Shown: piece after piece, positions 36,010 to 43,114 of the stretch
How the letters are laid out: each line of letters starts with the position of its first letter
Position numbering within the stretch: position 1 is the stretch's first letter
NCBI RefSeq assembly: GCF_014649755.1
Contig: NZ_BMTQ01000002.1
Span: 386,761 to 450,760, forward strand
Length of the DNA: 64,000 bases
Source of the DNA: Streptomyces litmocidini
GTDB taxonomy: Bacteria > Actinomycetota > Actinomycetes > Streptomycetales > Streptomycetaceae
Direction of reading: 5' to 3'
The notes under the pieces: model-generated
What the model was told of the DNA's origin: nothing
Seen by the model: only the letters and a program-made list of their open reading frames with translations
The model's database searches: none
Program-made: the position numbers and the translations under genes

Positions 36010-36885
36010 GTGACCGAGACCGGCACCCACACCCTGGAGACCGTCGGCGCGACCCTGCGCTACGACGTGCGCCCCGGCACCGGGCCCGACGGGCGCCCCC
36101 TGCTGCTGATCGGCTCCCCCATGGACGCGAGCGGCTTCACCACGCTCGCGTCCCACTTCGCCGACCGGACCGTCGTGACGTACGACCCGCGCGGGGTGGG
36201 GCGCAGCGAGCGCACCGACGGCGCGGCGGAGACGCTCCCCGAGGAGCACGCCGACGACCTGGCCCGGCTGGTCGAGGCGCTCGGCGCCGGCCCCGTGGAC
36301 GTCTTCGCCAGCAGCGGCGGCGCCGTCAACGCCCTCGCCCTGGTGGCCCGCCGCGGCGACCTCGTGCACACCCTCGTCGCGCACGAGCCGCCGACCGCCC
36401 GGGTCGTCCCGGACCGGGAGGCGGTCCTCGGGGTCTGTGCCGACGTCCACGCGACGTACCTGCGGGAGGGCTGGGGGCCCGCGATGGCCAAGTTCCTCGC
36501 GCTGACGAGCCGGAAGGGCGAGTTCCCGGCGGACTGGGCCGAGGAGCCCGCCCCCGACCCGGCCGCGTTCGGTCTGCCGACCGAGGACGACGGCTCGCGC
36601 GGCGACCCGCTGCTCGGGCAGAACATGCGCGGCTGCACCTCCTACCGCCCCGACTTCACCGCCCTGCGCGCCGCCCCGACCCGGATCGTCGTCGCGGCGG
36701 GGAAGGAGTCCGAGGGCACGTTCGCCGCGCGCGCCGCCCTCGCCGTCGCCGAGGGCCTCGGTACTCCGCTCGCCGTCTTCCCGAGCCACCACGGCGGTTT
36801 CCTGGGCGGCGAGTTCGGGCAGCACGGCGCCCCGGTGGAGTTCGCCGAGGCCCTGCGCGCCGCCCTGGAGGACGAGCGGGCCTGA
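36010..36885 (+). CDS. Alpha/beta-fold hydrolase
   Basis: A 291-residue hydrolase with the fold signatures LLLIGSPMDASGF (oxyanion region), VVTYDPRGVGRSERT, nucleophile Ser in ASSGGAVNAL (about residue 101) and a C-terminal SHHGGFLG that supplies the His. The central Asp is less clear. The GTG start has GGAGGAGAG seven bases upstream. The Gly-Ser-rich nucleophile elbow ASSGG resembles epoxide-hydrolase- or peroxidase-type members. Substrate unknown. Confidence 0.88.
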   Translation: MTETGTHTLETVGATLRYDVRPGTGPDGRPLLLIGSPMDASGFTTLASHFADRTVVTYDPRGVGRSERTDGAAETLPEEHADDLARLVEALGAGPVDVFASSGGAVNALALVARRGDLVHTLVAHEPPTARVVPDREAVLGVCADVHATYLREGWGPAMAKFLALTSRKGEFPADWAEEPAPDPAAFGLPTEDDGSRGDPLLGQNMRGCTSYRPDFTALRAAPTRIVVAAGKESEGTFAARAALAVAEGLGTPLAVFPSHHGGFLGGEFGQHGAPVEFAEALRAALEDERA

Positions 36886-37005
36886 CGCGACGGCGGGGAG
36901 GGGTGGAGGGAGCGGAGGCGCGGAAGGGCGGCGCGGAGGGACGGCGCGGAGGGGCGGAAGGGAGCGGAACGGCGGCGGGGAGGCGGCGGGGAGGCGGCGC
37001 TGAAA
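36886..37005. repeat. Purine-rich low-complexity spacer
   Basis: About 110 bases made of imperfect GGCGCGGAGGG- and GGCGGGGAGG-type units, almost free of pyrimidine runs on the plus strand. It separates the hydrolase gene from the next promoter and could form G-quadruplexes. No gene is seen. Confidence 0.7.
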
Positions 37006-37010
37006 TTGCA

Positions 37011-37057
37011 TTGTTCTAGCGAAGTGCGAACAATTTGTTCTATGGTGAGGCGAACAA
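37011..37057. promoter_or_regulatory. Twin operators TTGTTC-N11-GAACAA
   Basis: Two 23-base palindromic sites with the same arms and spacing (37011-37033 and 37035-37057) lie directly before the DUF1648/GntR operon in an AT-rich patch. The second contains a -10-like TATGGT (37041-37046). They are the obvious binding sites for the YtrA-like GntR protein encoded by the second gene, giving autorepression. Confidence 0.8.
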
Positions 37058-37067
37058 GGGAGGTCCC

Positions 37068-38027
37068 ATGAACCGCGCCGCACCCCGTCTCCGCGCCCTC
37101 GCCGCGCTCCCCTTCGCGCTCGCCCTCACCGTCCACCTGGTGCTCCTCGCGCTCCGGTACGACCGGCTGCCCGACACCTTCGCCACCCACTTCGGCCCCG
37201 ACGGCGGCCACGCCGACGGCTTCACCGGCCGCACCGCCTTCACCGCCGTCAGCGCCGGCCTGCTCCTCACCCTCGGCGCCGGCTGGACCCTCCTGGTCCG
37301 CCGCGGCCCCCTCTGGGGCGCCTGGGCGACCGCCGGCTTCACCGGCACCCTGCTCGTCCTCCTCGTACGGGACAACCTGGACGCCACCGACCCGGAGCGG
37401 GTCGGGTTCCCCCTCGCCAACCTCCTGTTCGCGGGGGCCGTCGCCGCCCTGCTCGCCCTCGCGGGCCGGGGACTGACCCGGCTCGTCCCCCGCGACGAAC
37501 CGGCCGCGGAGCCCGGGACGCCCGACGCCCCCCGGCTCCCGCTCGGCGCGGGCGAGGTCGCCGGCTGGACCCGCGCCACCGCCTCCCGGCCGCTCACCGT
37601 CCTCGCGGTGCTCGCCCTCGCCGCCACCCCGGCCGTCCTGCTCCTCGCCCCCTGGCCGGCCGCCCTCCTCGGCCTCCTCGGCCTCGTCGTCGGCCTCCCG
37701 GGTCTCGCCCTCGCCCGGATCAGGGTCACCGTCGACCGGCGCGGCGTCACCGTGCGCTCCGCGCTGGCCTCCCGGCCCCGCGTCCGGATTTCGCTCGACG
37801 AGGTCGCGGGCGCGAGCGCCCGGGACCTCGACACGGCGGCCGTCCTCGCCGAGTTCGGCGGCTGGGGCTACCGGGTCCGGGCCCACCGCACGGGCGTGAT
37901 CGTCCGGAGCGGCGAGGTCCTCGTCGTGCGGCGCTCCGGAGGCCGCGAGTTCGCCGTCACCGTGCCCGACGCGCGGACCGCCGCAGCCCTCCTCAACACG
38001 CTCGCCGAACGGCATGGGAAGGTCTGA
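37068..38027 (+). CDS. DUF1648-domain membrane protein
   Basis: A 319-residue membrane protein with about six hydrophobic helices. The N-terminal DUF1648 segment contains YDRLPDTFATHFGPDGGHADGFTGRTAF. The C-terminal third (RIRVTVDRRGVTVRSALASRP) is a soluble beta-rich domain. A GGGAGG site precedes the ATG at 37068. Its stop is two bases before the start of the GntR regulator. DUF1648 proteins linked to YtrA regulators are thought to respond to cell-envelope or antibiotic stress, but this one's role is unknown. Confidence 0.86.
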   Translation: MNRAAPRLRALAALPFALALTVHLVLLALRYDRLPDTFATHFGPDGGHADGFTGRTAFTAVSAGLLLTLGAGWTLLVRRGPLWGAWATAGFTGTLLVLLVRDNLDATDPERVGFPLANLLFAGAVAALLALAGRGLTRLVPRDEPAAEPGTPDAPRLPLGAGEVAGWTRATASRPLTVLAVLALAATPAVLLLAPWPAALLGLLGLVVGLPGLALARIRVTVDRRGVTVRSALASRPRVRISLDEVAGASARDLDTAAVLAEFGGWGYRVRAHRTGVIVRSGEVLVVRRSGGREFAVTVPDARTAAALLNTLAERHGKV

Positions 38028-38029
38028 CC

Positions 38030-38386
38030 GTGCTCTTCCGTGTCGACCCGGCCTCCGCCGTGCCCCTCGGCGACCAGATCGCCGCCTGCGTCCGGGGCGC
38101 CCTCGCCGATGGCTCCGCCGCCCCCGGCGAACGGCTCCCGGCCGCCCGGGAACTCGCCGACTCCCTCGGCGTCAACGTCCACACCGTCCTCCGCGGCTAC
38201 CAGCGGCTCCGCGAGGAGGGCCTGATCGAACTCCGCCGGGGAAGGGGCGCCCTGATCGTCCCCGGCGCCACCGCCCCCGACCGCGCCCGCCTCGTCTCCC
38301 GCCTCCGCGAGGCGGCGGCCGAGGCCCGCGAACTGGGCCTCACGGAAGAGGAGTTCGTGGACCTGGCCCGGGCGAGCCTCGGCTAG
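38030..38386 (+). CDS. GntR-family (YtrA-type) transcriptional regulator
   Basis: A 118-residue protein with a GntR winged helix (PLGDQIAACVRGALADG, GERLPAARELADSLGVNVHTVLRGYQRLREEGL). It has only a short C-terminal helical tail of about 40 residues, the hallmark of the YtrA subfamily. It starts with GTG two bases after the DUF1648 gene, so both are one operon. The twin TTGTTC-N11-GAACAA operators upstream are its likely target. YtrA members usually repress their own operon until an antibiotic or envelope signal appears. Confidence 0.9.
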   Translation: MLFRVDPASAVPLGDQIAACVRGALADGSAAPGERLPAARELADSLGVNVHTVLRGYQRLREEGLIELRRGRGALIVPGATAPDRARLVSRLREAAAEARELGLTEEEFVDLARASLG

Positions 38387-38405
38387 GGCCCGTCCCGCCG
38401 GGGGC

Positions 38406-38735
38406 TCAGGACGGTTCGCGGACCGGCGCCCCCGCCAGGAAGGCCTCGACGTCCTCGACCGCCTGGCCGAAGGAGCGCCCGCAGTTGCCCTCCGTCACAT
38501 GGTCCAGAGGGGGGAGGGACAGGGCGGTCGGCAGCAGGAACACGATCGCCGGGACGAGGTGGAGGAACACGCGGGCCAGGCCGTAGACGGCCATCGTGGG
38601 CGCGGCCCGCAGGCTCGCCACCGACGAGGTGGTCATCAGGGCCGGTGTCACCCGGGTGAGGGTCGTGGGCGCGGCGGGCCGTGGGGCCGCCACCCGCGGA
38701 CGGGGGACTTCGGCCGGGCTTTCGATGCTGCTCAA
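38406..38735 (-). CDS. Hypothetical protein with one membrane segment
   Basis: A 109-residue protein with a Pro/Ala-rich N-terminus and a hydrophobic helix (GLARVFLHLVPAIVFLLPTAL, about residues 52-72). The start appears to be a TTG with a GGGGG site. I do not recognise a family. Codon use is Streptomyces-like and the frame fits between two genes, so it is probably real but unproven. Confidence 0.5.
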   Translation of the reverse strand: MSSIESPAEVPRPRVAAPRPAAPTTLTRVTPALMTTSSVASLRAAPTMAVYGLARVFLHLVPAIVFLLPTALSLPPLDHVTEGNCGRSFGQAVEDVEAFLAGAPVREPS

Positions 38736-38843
38736 AGGGCCCCCGCAGGTCGAACGATCACCTCACGCTCGAACGGCCGGATGCCCCCGGCAAGCGGGGG
38801 TCGGCCGTACGGGGACGGGCCGCCCCCGTGCGGAGACGCCCCG

Positions 38844-39800
38844 TCAGGGCGTGCGGCTGAAGGAGCGGCGGTACGCGCGCGGGGGCACGCCCCGGCGGCG
38901 GACGAACTGGGCGCGGAGTACCGCCGCGCTGCCGAAGCCGACCGCGCGGGCGACCTCCTCGACCGGGAGCTCCGTCGTCTCCAGGAGCTCCTCGGCGCGG
39001 CTGAGGCGCAGCCCCAGCAGCCAGGCGTGGGGGGTGGTGCCGGTGGAGGCGGCGAACCGGCGGGCGAAGGAGCGGCGGCTCATCAGGGCCCGGCGGGCCA
39101 GCTCGGCGACGGGCAGCGGCCGGTGGAGGTTCTCCCGGGCCCAGGCGAGGACGTCGGCGAGCCGCTCGTCCCGGCTGTCCTCGGGCACGGGCGTCGCCAG
39201 GTACTGGGCCTGGCCGCCGTCGCGGTGGGACGGCAGCACCAGGTCCCGGGCGATGGCGTTGGCCGTGGTGGCGCCGTACTCCCGCCGCAGCAGGTGCAGG
39301 CACAGGTCGAAGCCCGCGGCGGCGCCCGCGCCGGTGACGACCGTGCCCTGGTCGACGTAGAGGGCGTCGGGTTCGACGGTGACCTCCGGGTGCCGTTCGG
39401 CCAGGAGTCCGGCGAACCGCCAGTGGGTGGTGGCCCGTCGACCGTCGAGCAGTCCGGCCGCGGCCAGCGCGAAGGCCCCGACGCAGTGGGCCGCGACCAG
39501 GGCCCCGCGCGCGTGCGCCGCGGTCAGCGCGTCGAGCACGGCGGGCGCGGGGGGCGTACGGAAGTCGGCCCACGGCAGGGCGATCACCAGGTCGGCGGCG
39601 GCCAGCCGGTCCAGGCCGTGGTCGACCACCAGCGGCAGTCCGACGTCGGTGCGGACCCGGCCGGGACGGTCGGTGCAGAGCGCGAAGTCGAAGGCGGGCA
39701 GGCCCTGTCCGCGCGCGTCGAACACCTCGGAGACGATTCCGGCGCCCAGCATGCCGACGCCGTGCGGGGCGTAGGCGGCGACGGTGGGGAAGGGCGGCAC
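38844..39800 (-). CDS. GlxA-family AraC-type transcriptional regulator
   Basis: A 318-residue regulator with an N-terminal DJ-1/PfpI-like domain (about residues 1-180; AAHCVGAFALAAAGLLDG carries the Cys elbow). A C-terminal AraC double helix-turn-helix follows (LARRALMSRRSFARRFAASTGT; VARAVGFGSAAVLRAQFVRRRG). GlxA-type regulators often control catabolic or cofactor genes. It is divergent from the MBL-fold hydrolase gene 100 bases away, which is the likely target. The GTG start lacks a good ribosome site. Confidence 0.9.
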   Translation of the reverse strand: MPPFPTVAAYAPHGVGMLGAGIVSEVFDARGQGLPAFDFALCTDRPGRVRTDVGLPLVVDHGLDRLAAADLVIALPWADFRTPPAPAVLDALTAAHARGALVAAHCVGAFALAAAGLLDGRRATTHWRFAGLLAERHPEVTVEPDALYVDQGTVVTGAGAAAGFDLCLHLLRREYGATTANAIARDLVLPSHRDGGQAQYLATPVPEDSRDERLADVLAWARENLHRPLPVAELARRALMSRRSFARRFAASTGTTPHAWLLGLRLSRAEELLETTELPVEEVARAVGFGSAAVLRAQFVRRRGVPPRAYRRSFSRTP

Positions 39801-39900
39801 GCGGGGAGTGTGTCACGTGGGACACGGATGGCACGATTCCCGCGATCAGTGGCAGCACGGCCACTCGTGAAGGACCGCGCCCCGCAGAAGACTCGGGGGC

Positions 39901-40515
39901 ATGACGACGACCCGGCGCACCGCCGCCGAACCCCCCCTGGCCCGCACCGCCGCCTACACGATCCTGACCACCGGCTACACCCTCTCCACCGGGCCCGGGG
40001 TCGCCGCCACCGTCTCGTACGTCCGCGACGGCGACCGGCACGTGATCGTCGACCCCGGCATGGTGGCCGGCCGCGACCGCATCCTGGGGCCGCTCGCCGC
40101 GCTCGGGCTCGGCCCCGACGACGTCACCGACGTCGTGCTGAGCCACCACCACCCCGACAACACCATGAACGTCGGCCTCTTCGGCCGGGCCCGCGTCCAC
40201 GACCACAAGGCGATCTACGAGGCCGACCAGTGGACCGACCGCGACGCCGAGGGCCATGAACTCGCCCCGTCGCTGCGGCTGATCCGCACCCCCGGCCACA
40301 GCCCCGAGGACATCACCCTCCTCGCGGGCACCGGCGAGGGCGTCGTCGCCTTCGTGGGCGACCTCTGGTGGCGGCCGAACGGTCCCGTCACGGACCCCGT
40401 GGCCCCGGACCAGGCGCTGCTGCGCTCCTCGCGCCTCCGCGTCCTGGCCGCCGCCGACGTCATCGTCCCCGGCCACGGCCCCGCCTTCCCCGCGGACGAC
40501 ACCGCGCCGCGCTGA
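39901..40515 (+). CDS. Metallo-beta-lactamase-fold hydrolase
   Basis: A 204-residue MBL-fold protein. The metal motif reads SHHHPDN rather than the usual HxHxDH, followed by TPGHSPED (His), FVGDLWW (Asp) and VPGHGPAF (His). This pattern resembles MBLAC1-like hydrolases, and at least one zinc site should form. The substrate could be a thioester, lactone or nucleic-acid-derived compound. It is divergent from a GlxA regulator that probably controls it. Confidence 0.88.
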   Translation: MTTTRRTAAEPPLARTAAYTILTTGYTLSTGPGVAATVSYVRDGDRHVIVDPGMVAGRDRILGPLAALGLGPDDVTDVVLSHHHPDNTMNVGLFGRARVHDHKAIYEADQWTDRDAEGHELAPSLRLIRTPGHSPEDITLLAGTGEGVVAFVGDLWWRPNGPVTDPVAPDQALLRSSRLRVLAAADVIVPGHGPAFPADDTAPR

Positions 40516-40549
40516 CGCCGCCCCGCTTCCGGCACCGCGCCGCACCCAC

Positions 40550-40680
40550 GGCGCCCCGCACCCACGGCGCCCCGCACCCACGGCGCGCCGCACCGCCGGA
40601 CTCCGCGCCGACGGACCCCGCACCGCCGGACTCCGCGCCGACGGACCCCGCACCGCCGGACTCCGCGCCGACGGACTCCA
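40550..40680. repeat. Intergenic minisatellite (16-bp and 30-bp units)
   Basis: Two 16-base copies of GGCGCCCCGCACCCAC (40550-40581) and a partial third lead into three 30-base units (from 40591, 40621 and 40651). All lie between the MBL gene and the promoter of the next gene. The composition is very GC-rich. Confidence 0.9.
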
Positions 40681-40699
40681 CCCCACGGGCCCGCCCCTC

Positions 40700-40713
40700 T
40701 AGAATCGGCTTCC
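40700..40713 (+). promoter_or_regulatory. Leaderless-type promoter
   Basis: TAGAAT (40700-40705) lies eight bases before the ATG at 40714 and no ribosome site is present. Confidence 0.5.
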
Positions 40714-41085
40714 ATGTCGATCCCTGACGAACTGCTCGTCGACGTCGCCGCCACCGTGGAAGCCGGGCGGAGCAACCAGATGTCCCTGACCGTGGTCGCG
40801 GGAGGAGTGGTCATCACCGGGCGGCTGGCGCCCGAGGCCCTGTGGAGACAGCGCGTGTCGGAGGTCCTGACGGACTCGACCCGGCTGTCCGAGTTCTCCG
40901 GCGTCTTCGCCCCCGGCACGGAGGAGAAGCCGAAGGCCACGGAACCCCCCACCCACCTCCACTTCCACCTCGCCCGCATCCTCCAGGGGACCGTGGGCAT
41001 GCCCGCGACCGGCGGGATGTACCGCGTCGCCATCGCGGACGTCAGCGCCTGGACCGTGGGGGACTTCAGCTACTCCGACAGCTGA
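40714..41085 (+). CDS. Conserved hypothetical protein, weakly GvpU-like
   Basis: A 123-residue protein. Residues 18-40 (EAGRSNQMSLTVVAGGVVIT, then GRL) form two beta strands reminiscent of gas-vesicle accessory protein GvpU, but no gas-vesicle gene is nearby. So I call it only a hypothetical protein. The His-rich THLHFHLAR stretch near residue 80 may bind metal. The start appears leaderless. Confidence 0.7.
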   Translation: MSIPDELLVDVAATVEAGRSNQMSLTVVAGGVVITGRLAPEALWRQRVSEVLTDSTRLSEFSGVFAPGTEEKPKATEPPTHLHFHLARILQGTVGMPATGGMYRVAIADVSAWTVGDFSYSDS

Positions 41086-41094
41086 CGGCCCCGG

Positions 41095-41946
41095 CTACTG
41101 CTTGACCCCCGACACCACGAGGAACGGCGGGTGCCCGGCCTCCGCCGGATCGTGGCCGAGGAGCGCCGACCGGTGGGTGAGGACGGGCTCGTGGACGTCC
41201 AGGTCGGTGAACCCGGCCTTGCCGAGCACGTCGAGGTACGTCTGGCACGGCCAGTGGTGGTCGACCGGCTCCAGCGGGGCCCCGCCGTCCGGCCGCTCCA
41301 GGCGCGACCGGCGTCGCTCGCCCTTGGCGTAGACGCGTCCGGGCTCGCCGCGGCGGAAGGTGGAGAACCGGATGCCCGTGGTGCGGGGGTTGGCGTCCAG
41401 TACGGCGAACCGGCCGCCGGGCCGCAGCACCCGGTGCGTCTCGGCGGCGATGTCGTGCAGGTCGGCGATGTCCCCGGTGGTGACGAAGACGAAGCAGGCC
41501 ATGGCGGCGTCGACGGATCCGTCGGCGAGGAAGCCGAGTCCGCCGTCGTCGGTGAGCCGGTAGTCGATCCGCGGATGCGGGCGCCGCTCGCGGGCGATCT
41601 CCAGCATGGGGGGCGAGACGTCGACGGCCACCACGCGCGCGTCGGAGGCCTCGACGACGCGGGTGGCCACCTTGCCCGGCCCGCAGCCGTAGTCCAGGAC
41701 CGTACGGACGGCGCAGGAGCCGATGCCGAGGGCGTGGAAGACGGCCGGGTAGCCGATGAGGCGCTCGGGGAGGTCGTCGTAGGCGTCGAAGGCTTCGGCG
41801 TCGAGCCGGTCGGCGGCGCTGCTGTCGGGCCGGTCGGCGGAGGTGACGTCGAGCCGGTCGGCGGAGGTGACGTCGGGCCCGTCCGCGGTGCTGACGTCGA
41901 GCCGGTCCGTGCCGTCGATCGGGTGCGTGGTCGTGCGAGGGGTCAT
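41095..41946 (-). CDS. Class I SAM-dependent methyltransferase
   Basis: A 283-residue protein with SAM motif I VLDYGCGPGKVATRV, motif II-like VVAVDVSPPMLEIARER, and post-motif segments AMACFVFVTTGDIADL and VLRPGGRFAVLDANPR. The N-terminal 45 residues carry tandem DRLDVTSA-type octapeptides encoded by 24-base repeats (41831-41902), probably a flexible tail. GGAAGG precedes the ATG at 41946. Substrate unknown. It is convergent with the hypothetical gene at 40714. Confidence 0.87.
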   Translation of the reverse strand: MTPRTTTHPIDGTDRLDVSTADGPDVTSADRLDVTSADRPDSSAADRLDAEAFDAYDDLPERLIGYPAVFHALGIGSCAVRTVLDYGCGPGKVATRVVEASDARVVAVDVSPPMLEIARERRPHPRIDYRLTDDGGLGFLADGSVDAAMACFVFVTTGDIADLHDIAAETHRVLRPGGRFAVLDANPRTTGIRFSTFRRGEPGRVYAKGERRRSRLERPDGGAPLEPVDHHWPCQTYLDVLGKAGFTDLDVHEPVLTHRSALLGHDPAEAGHPPFLVVSGVKQ

Positions 41947-42376
41947 GGGGGGCCTTCCGGTGATGATCCACTTCGTCCGGAACGTACTGGTCGGGGGAGC
42001 CGCGGGACAGGGCCTGGGCACCGTGCTCACCCGGGTGGGTCAACGGTCCCGGCGGCCGCCGGGCGCCCCGCCCGGCCCCGTGGGTCGATGAGAGGACTGT
42101 CGACGAGTCCGCTGATCGAGGGGGAAACTGCGGCGCTCCACGAGATGAAGGCCCCGAAGAGCGCCGACGCGTGCGCCTCCGCCACCCGCAGACCGCCGAG
42201 ACCGGGTCGCGGTGCGTGAAGGTCCTCGCCGATCCGTGGAGCGTCCCCGGGAGCGCGGCCGGCGGGGGCACGGCGCTCGGCTGTTCCACCACCGGGGTCC
42301 ACCACCGGGGCGGGCCCGTCCGGGACGGGCCGGGAACGGATCAGGATTCGAGAAGCGCCGCGCCGGGGCCCGCCAC
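41947..42376. other. Gene-free region between methyltransferase and VOC genes
   Basis: About 430 bases of GC-rich sequence with divergent promoters expected at both ends. Open frames here are shadows and no ORF has both a ribosome site and biased codons. I see no clear operator. Confidence 0.5.
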
Positions 42377-42389
42377 TAGCGTGAAGGCC
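42377..42389 (+). promoter_or_regulatory. Leaderless-type promoter of the VOC gene
   Basis: TAGCGT (42377-42382) lies seven bases before the ATG at 42390. Confidence 0.45.
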
Positions 42390-42800
42390 ATGGACATCAG
42401 CATTCACACCGCCTCCCTGCCGCACGACGACCCGGACGCCTCCCTGGCGTTCTACCGGGACGCCCTCGGCTTCGAGGTCCGCAGCGACGTCGGGCAGGGC
42501 AGGATGCGGTGGATCACGGTCGGGCCCGCGGGGCAGCCGGGCACGTCCATCCTCCTGGCGCCGCCCGCCGTCGACCCCGGCATCACCGAGGACGAGCGCC
42601 GCACCATCGCCGAGATGATGGCCAAGGGCACGTACGGCTGGATCCTCCTGGCCGCCCGGGACCTCGACGCCGTCTTCGAGAAGGTGCGGGCCGCCGACGC
42701 CGAGGTCGTCCAGGAGCCGACGGAGCAGCCGTACGGCATCCGTGACTGCGCGTTCCGCGACCCCGCGGGCAACCTGATCCGCATCCAGGAAGTCCGCTAG
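42390..42800 (+). CDS. VOC-family protein (glyoxalase/bleomycin-resistance-like)
   Basis: A 136-residue single vicinal-oxygen-chelate domain protein: DPDASLAFYRDALGFEVRSD at the N-terminus and YGIRDCAFRDPAGNLIRIQE at the C-terminus. Members bind a metal and act as dioxygenases, isomerases or drug-binding proteins. Immediately downstream, 26 bases away, is a truncated AraC regulator that would be the usual partner. Its promoter appears leaderless. Confidence 0.9.
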   Translation: MDISIHTASLPHDDPDASLAFYRDALGFEVRSDVGQGRMRWITVGPAGQPGTSILLAPPAVDPGITEDERRTIAEMMAKGTYGWILLAARDLDAVFEKVRAADAEVVQEPTEQPYGIRDCAFRDPAGNLIRIQEVR

Positions 42801-42826
42801 CGCCGACCGGGCCGAGAGGAGTCCCC

Positions 42827-43114
42827 GTGTGCCACCCCGCGTGGGCACGTGCGCGCGTCGCCGCGCAGCGCCTGGACGAGTTCGCCCGTCTGCGGCGCGT
42901 CCGTGACCGGATCGACCGCGAGCACGCGCGTCCCCTGGACGTCCTGGAGCTGGCCCGTGGCGCGGACATGGCGGCCGGCCTGCTGAGCCGCCGGTTCCGG
43001 AGCGCGTACGGGGACTCTCCGTACGGCTACCTGCTGAGCCGCCGGGCCGAGCGCGCGAGGACGCTGCGGCTGCACGGCGTACGGACGGAGAAGCAACCGG
43101 CACGACAGCCGTGA
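42827..43114 (+). pseudogene. Truncated AraC-family regulator
   Basis: A 95-residue remnant beginning MCHPAWARARVAAQRLDEFARLR. Residues 20-80 hold the first helix-turn-helix of an AraC protein (LDVLELARGADMAAGLLSRRF, DSPYGYLLSRRAERA). The second helix-turn-helix, normally the next 45-50 residues, is absent and replaced by LRLHGVRTEKQPARQP and a stop. This family is usually 130-150 residues and paired with a VOC gene, as here. It is probably non-functional, or a minimal DNA-binding relic. Confidence 0.6.

Noticed and set aside
40714..41085. A gas-vesicle gene (GvpU)
   Set aside because: The resemblance is limited to a short beta segment and no other gas-vesicle gene is present in the window.
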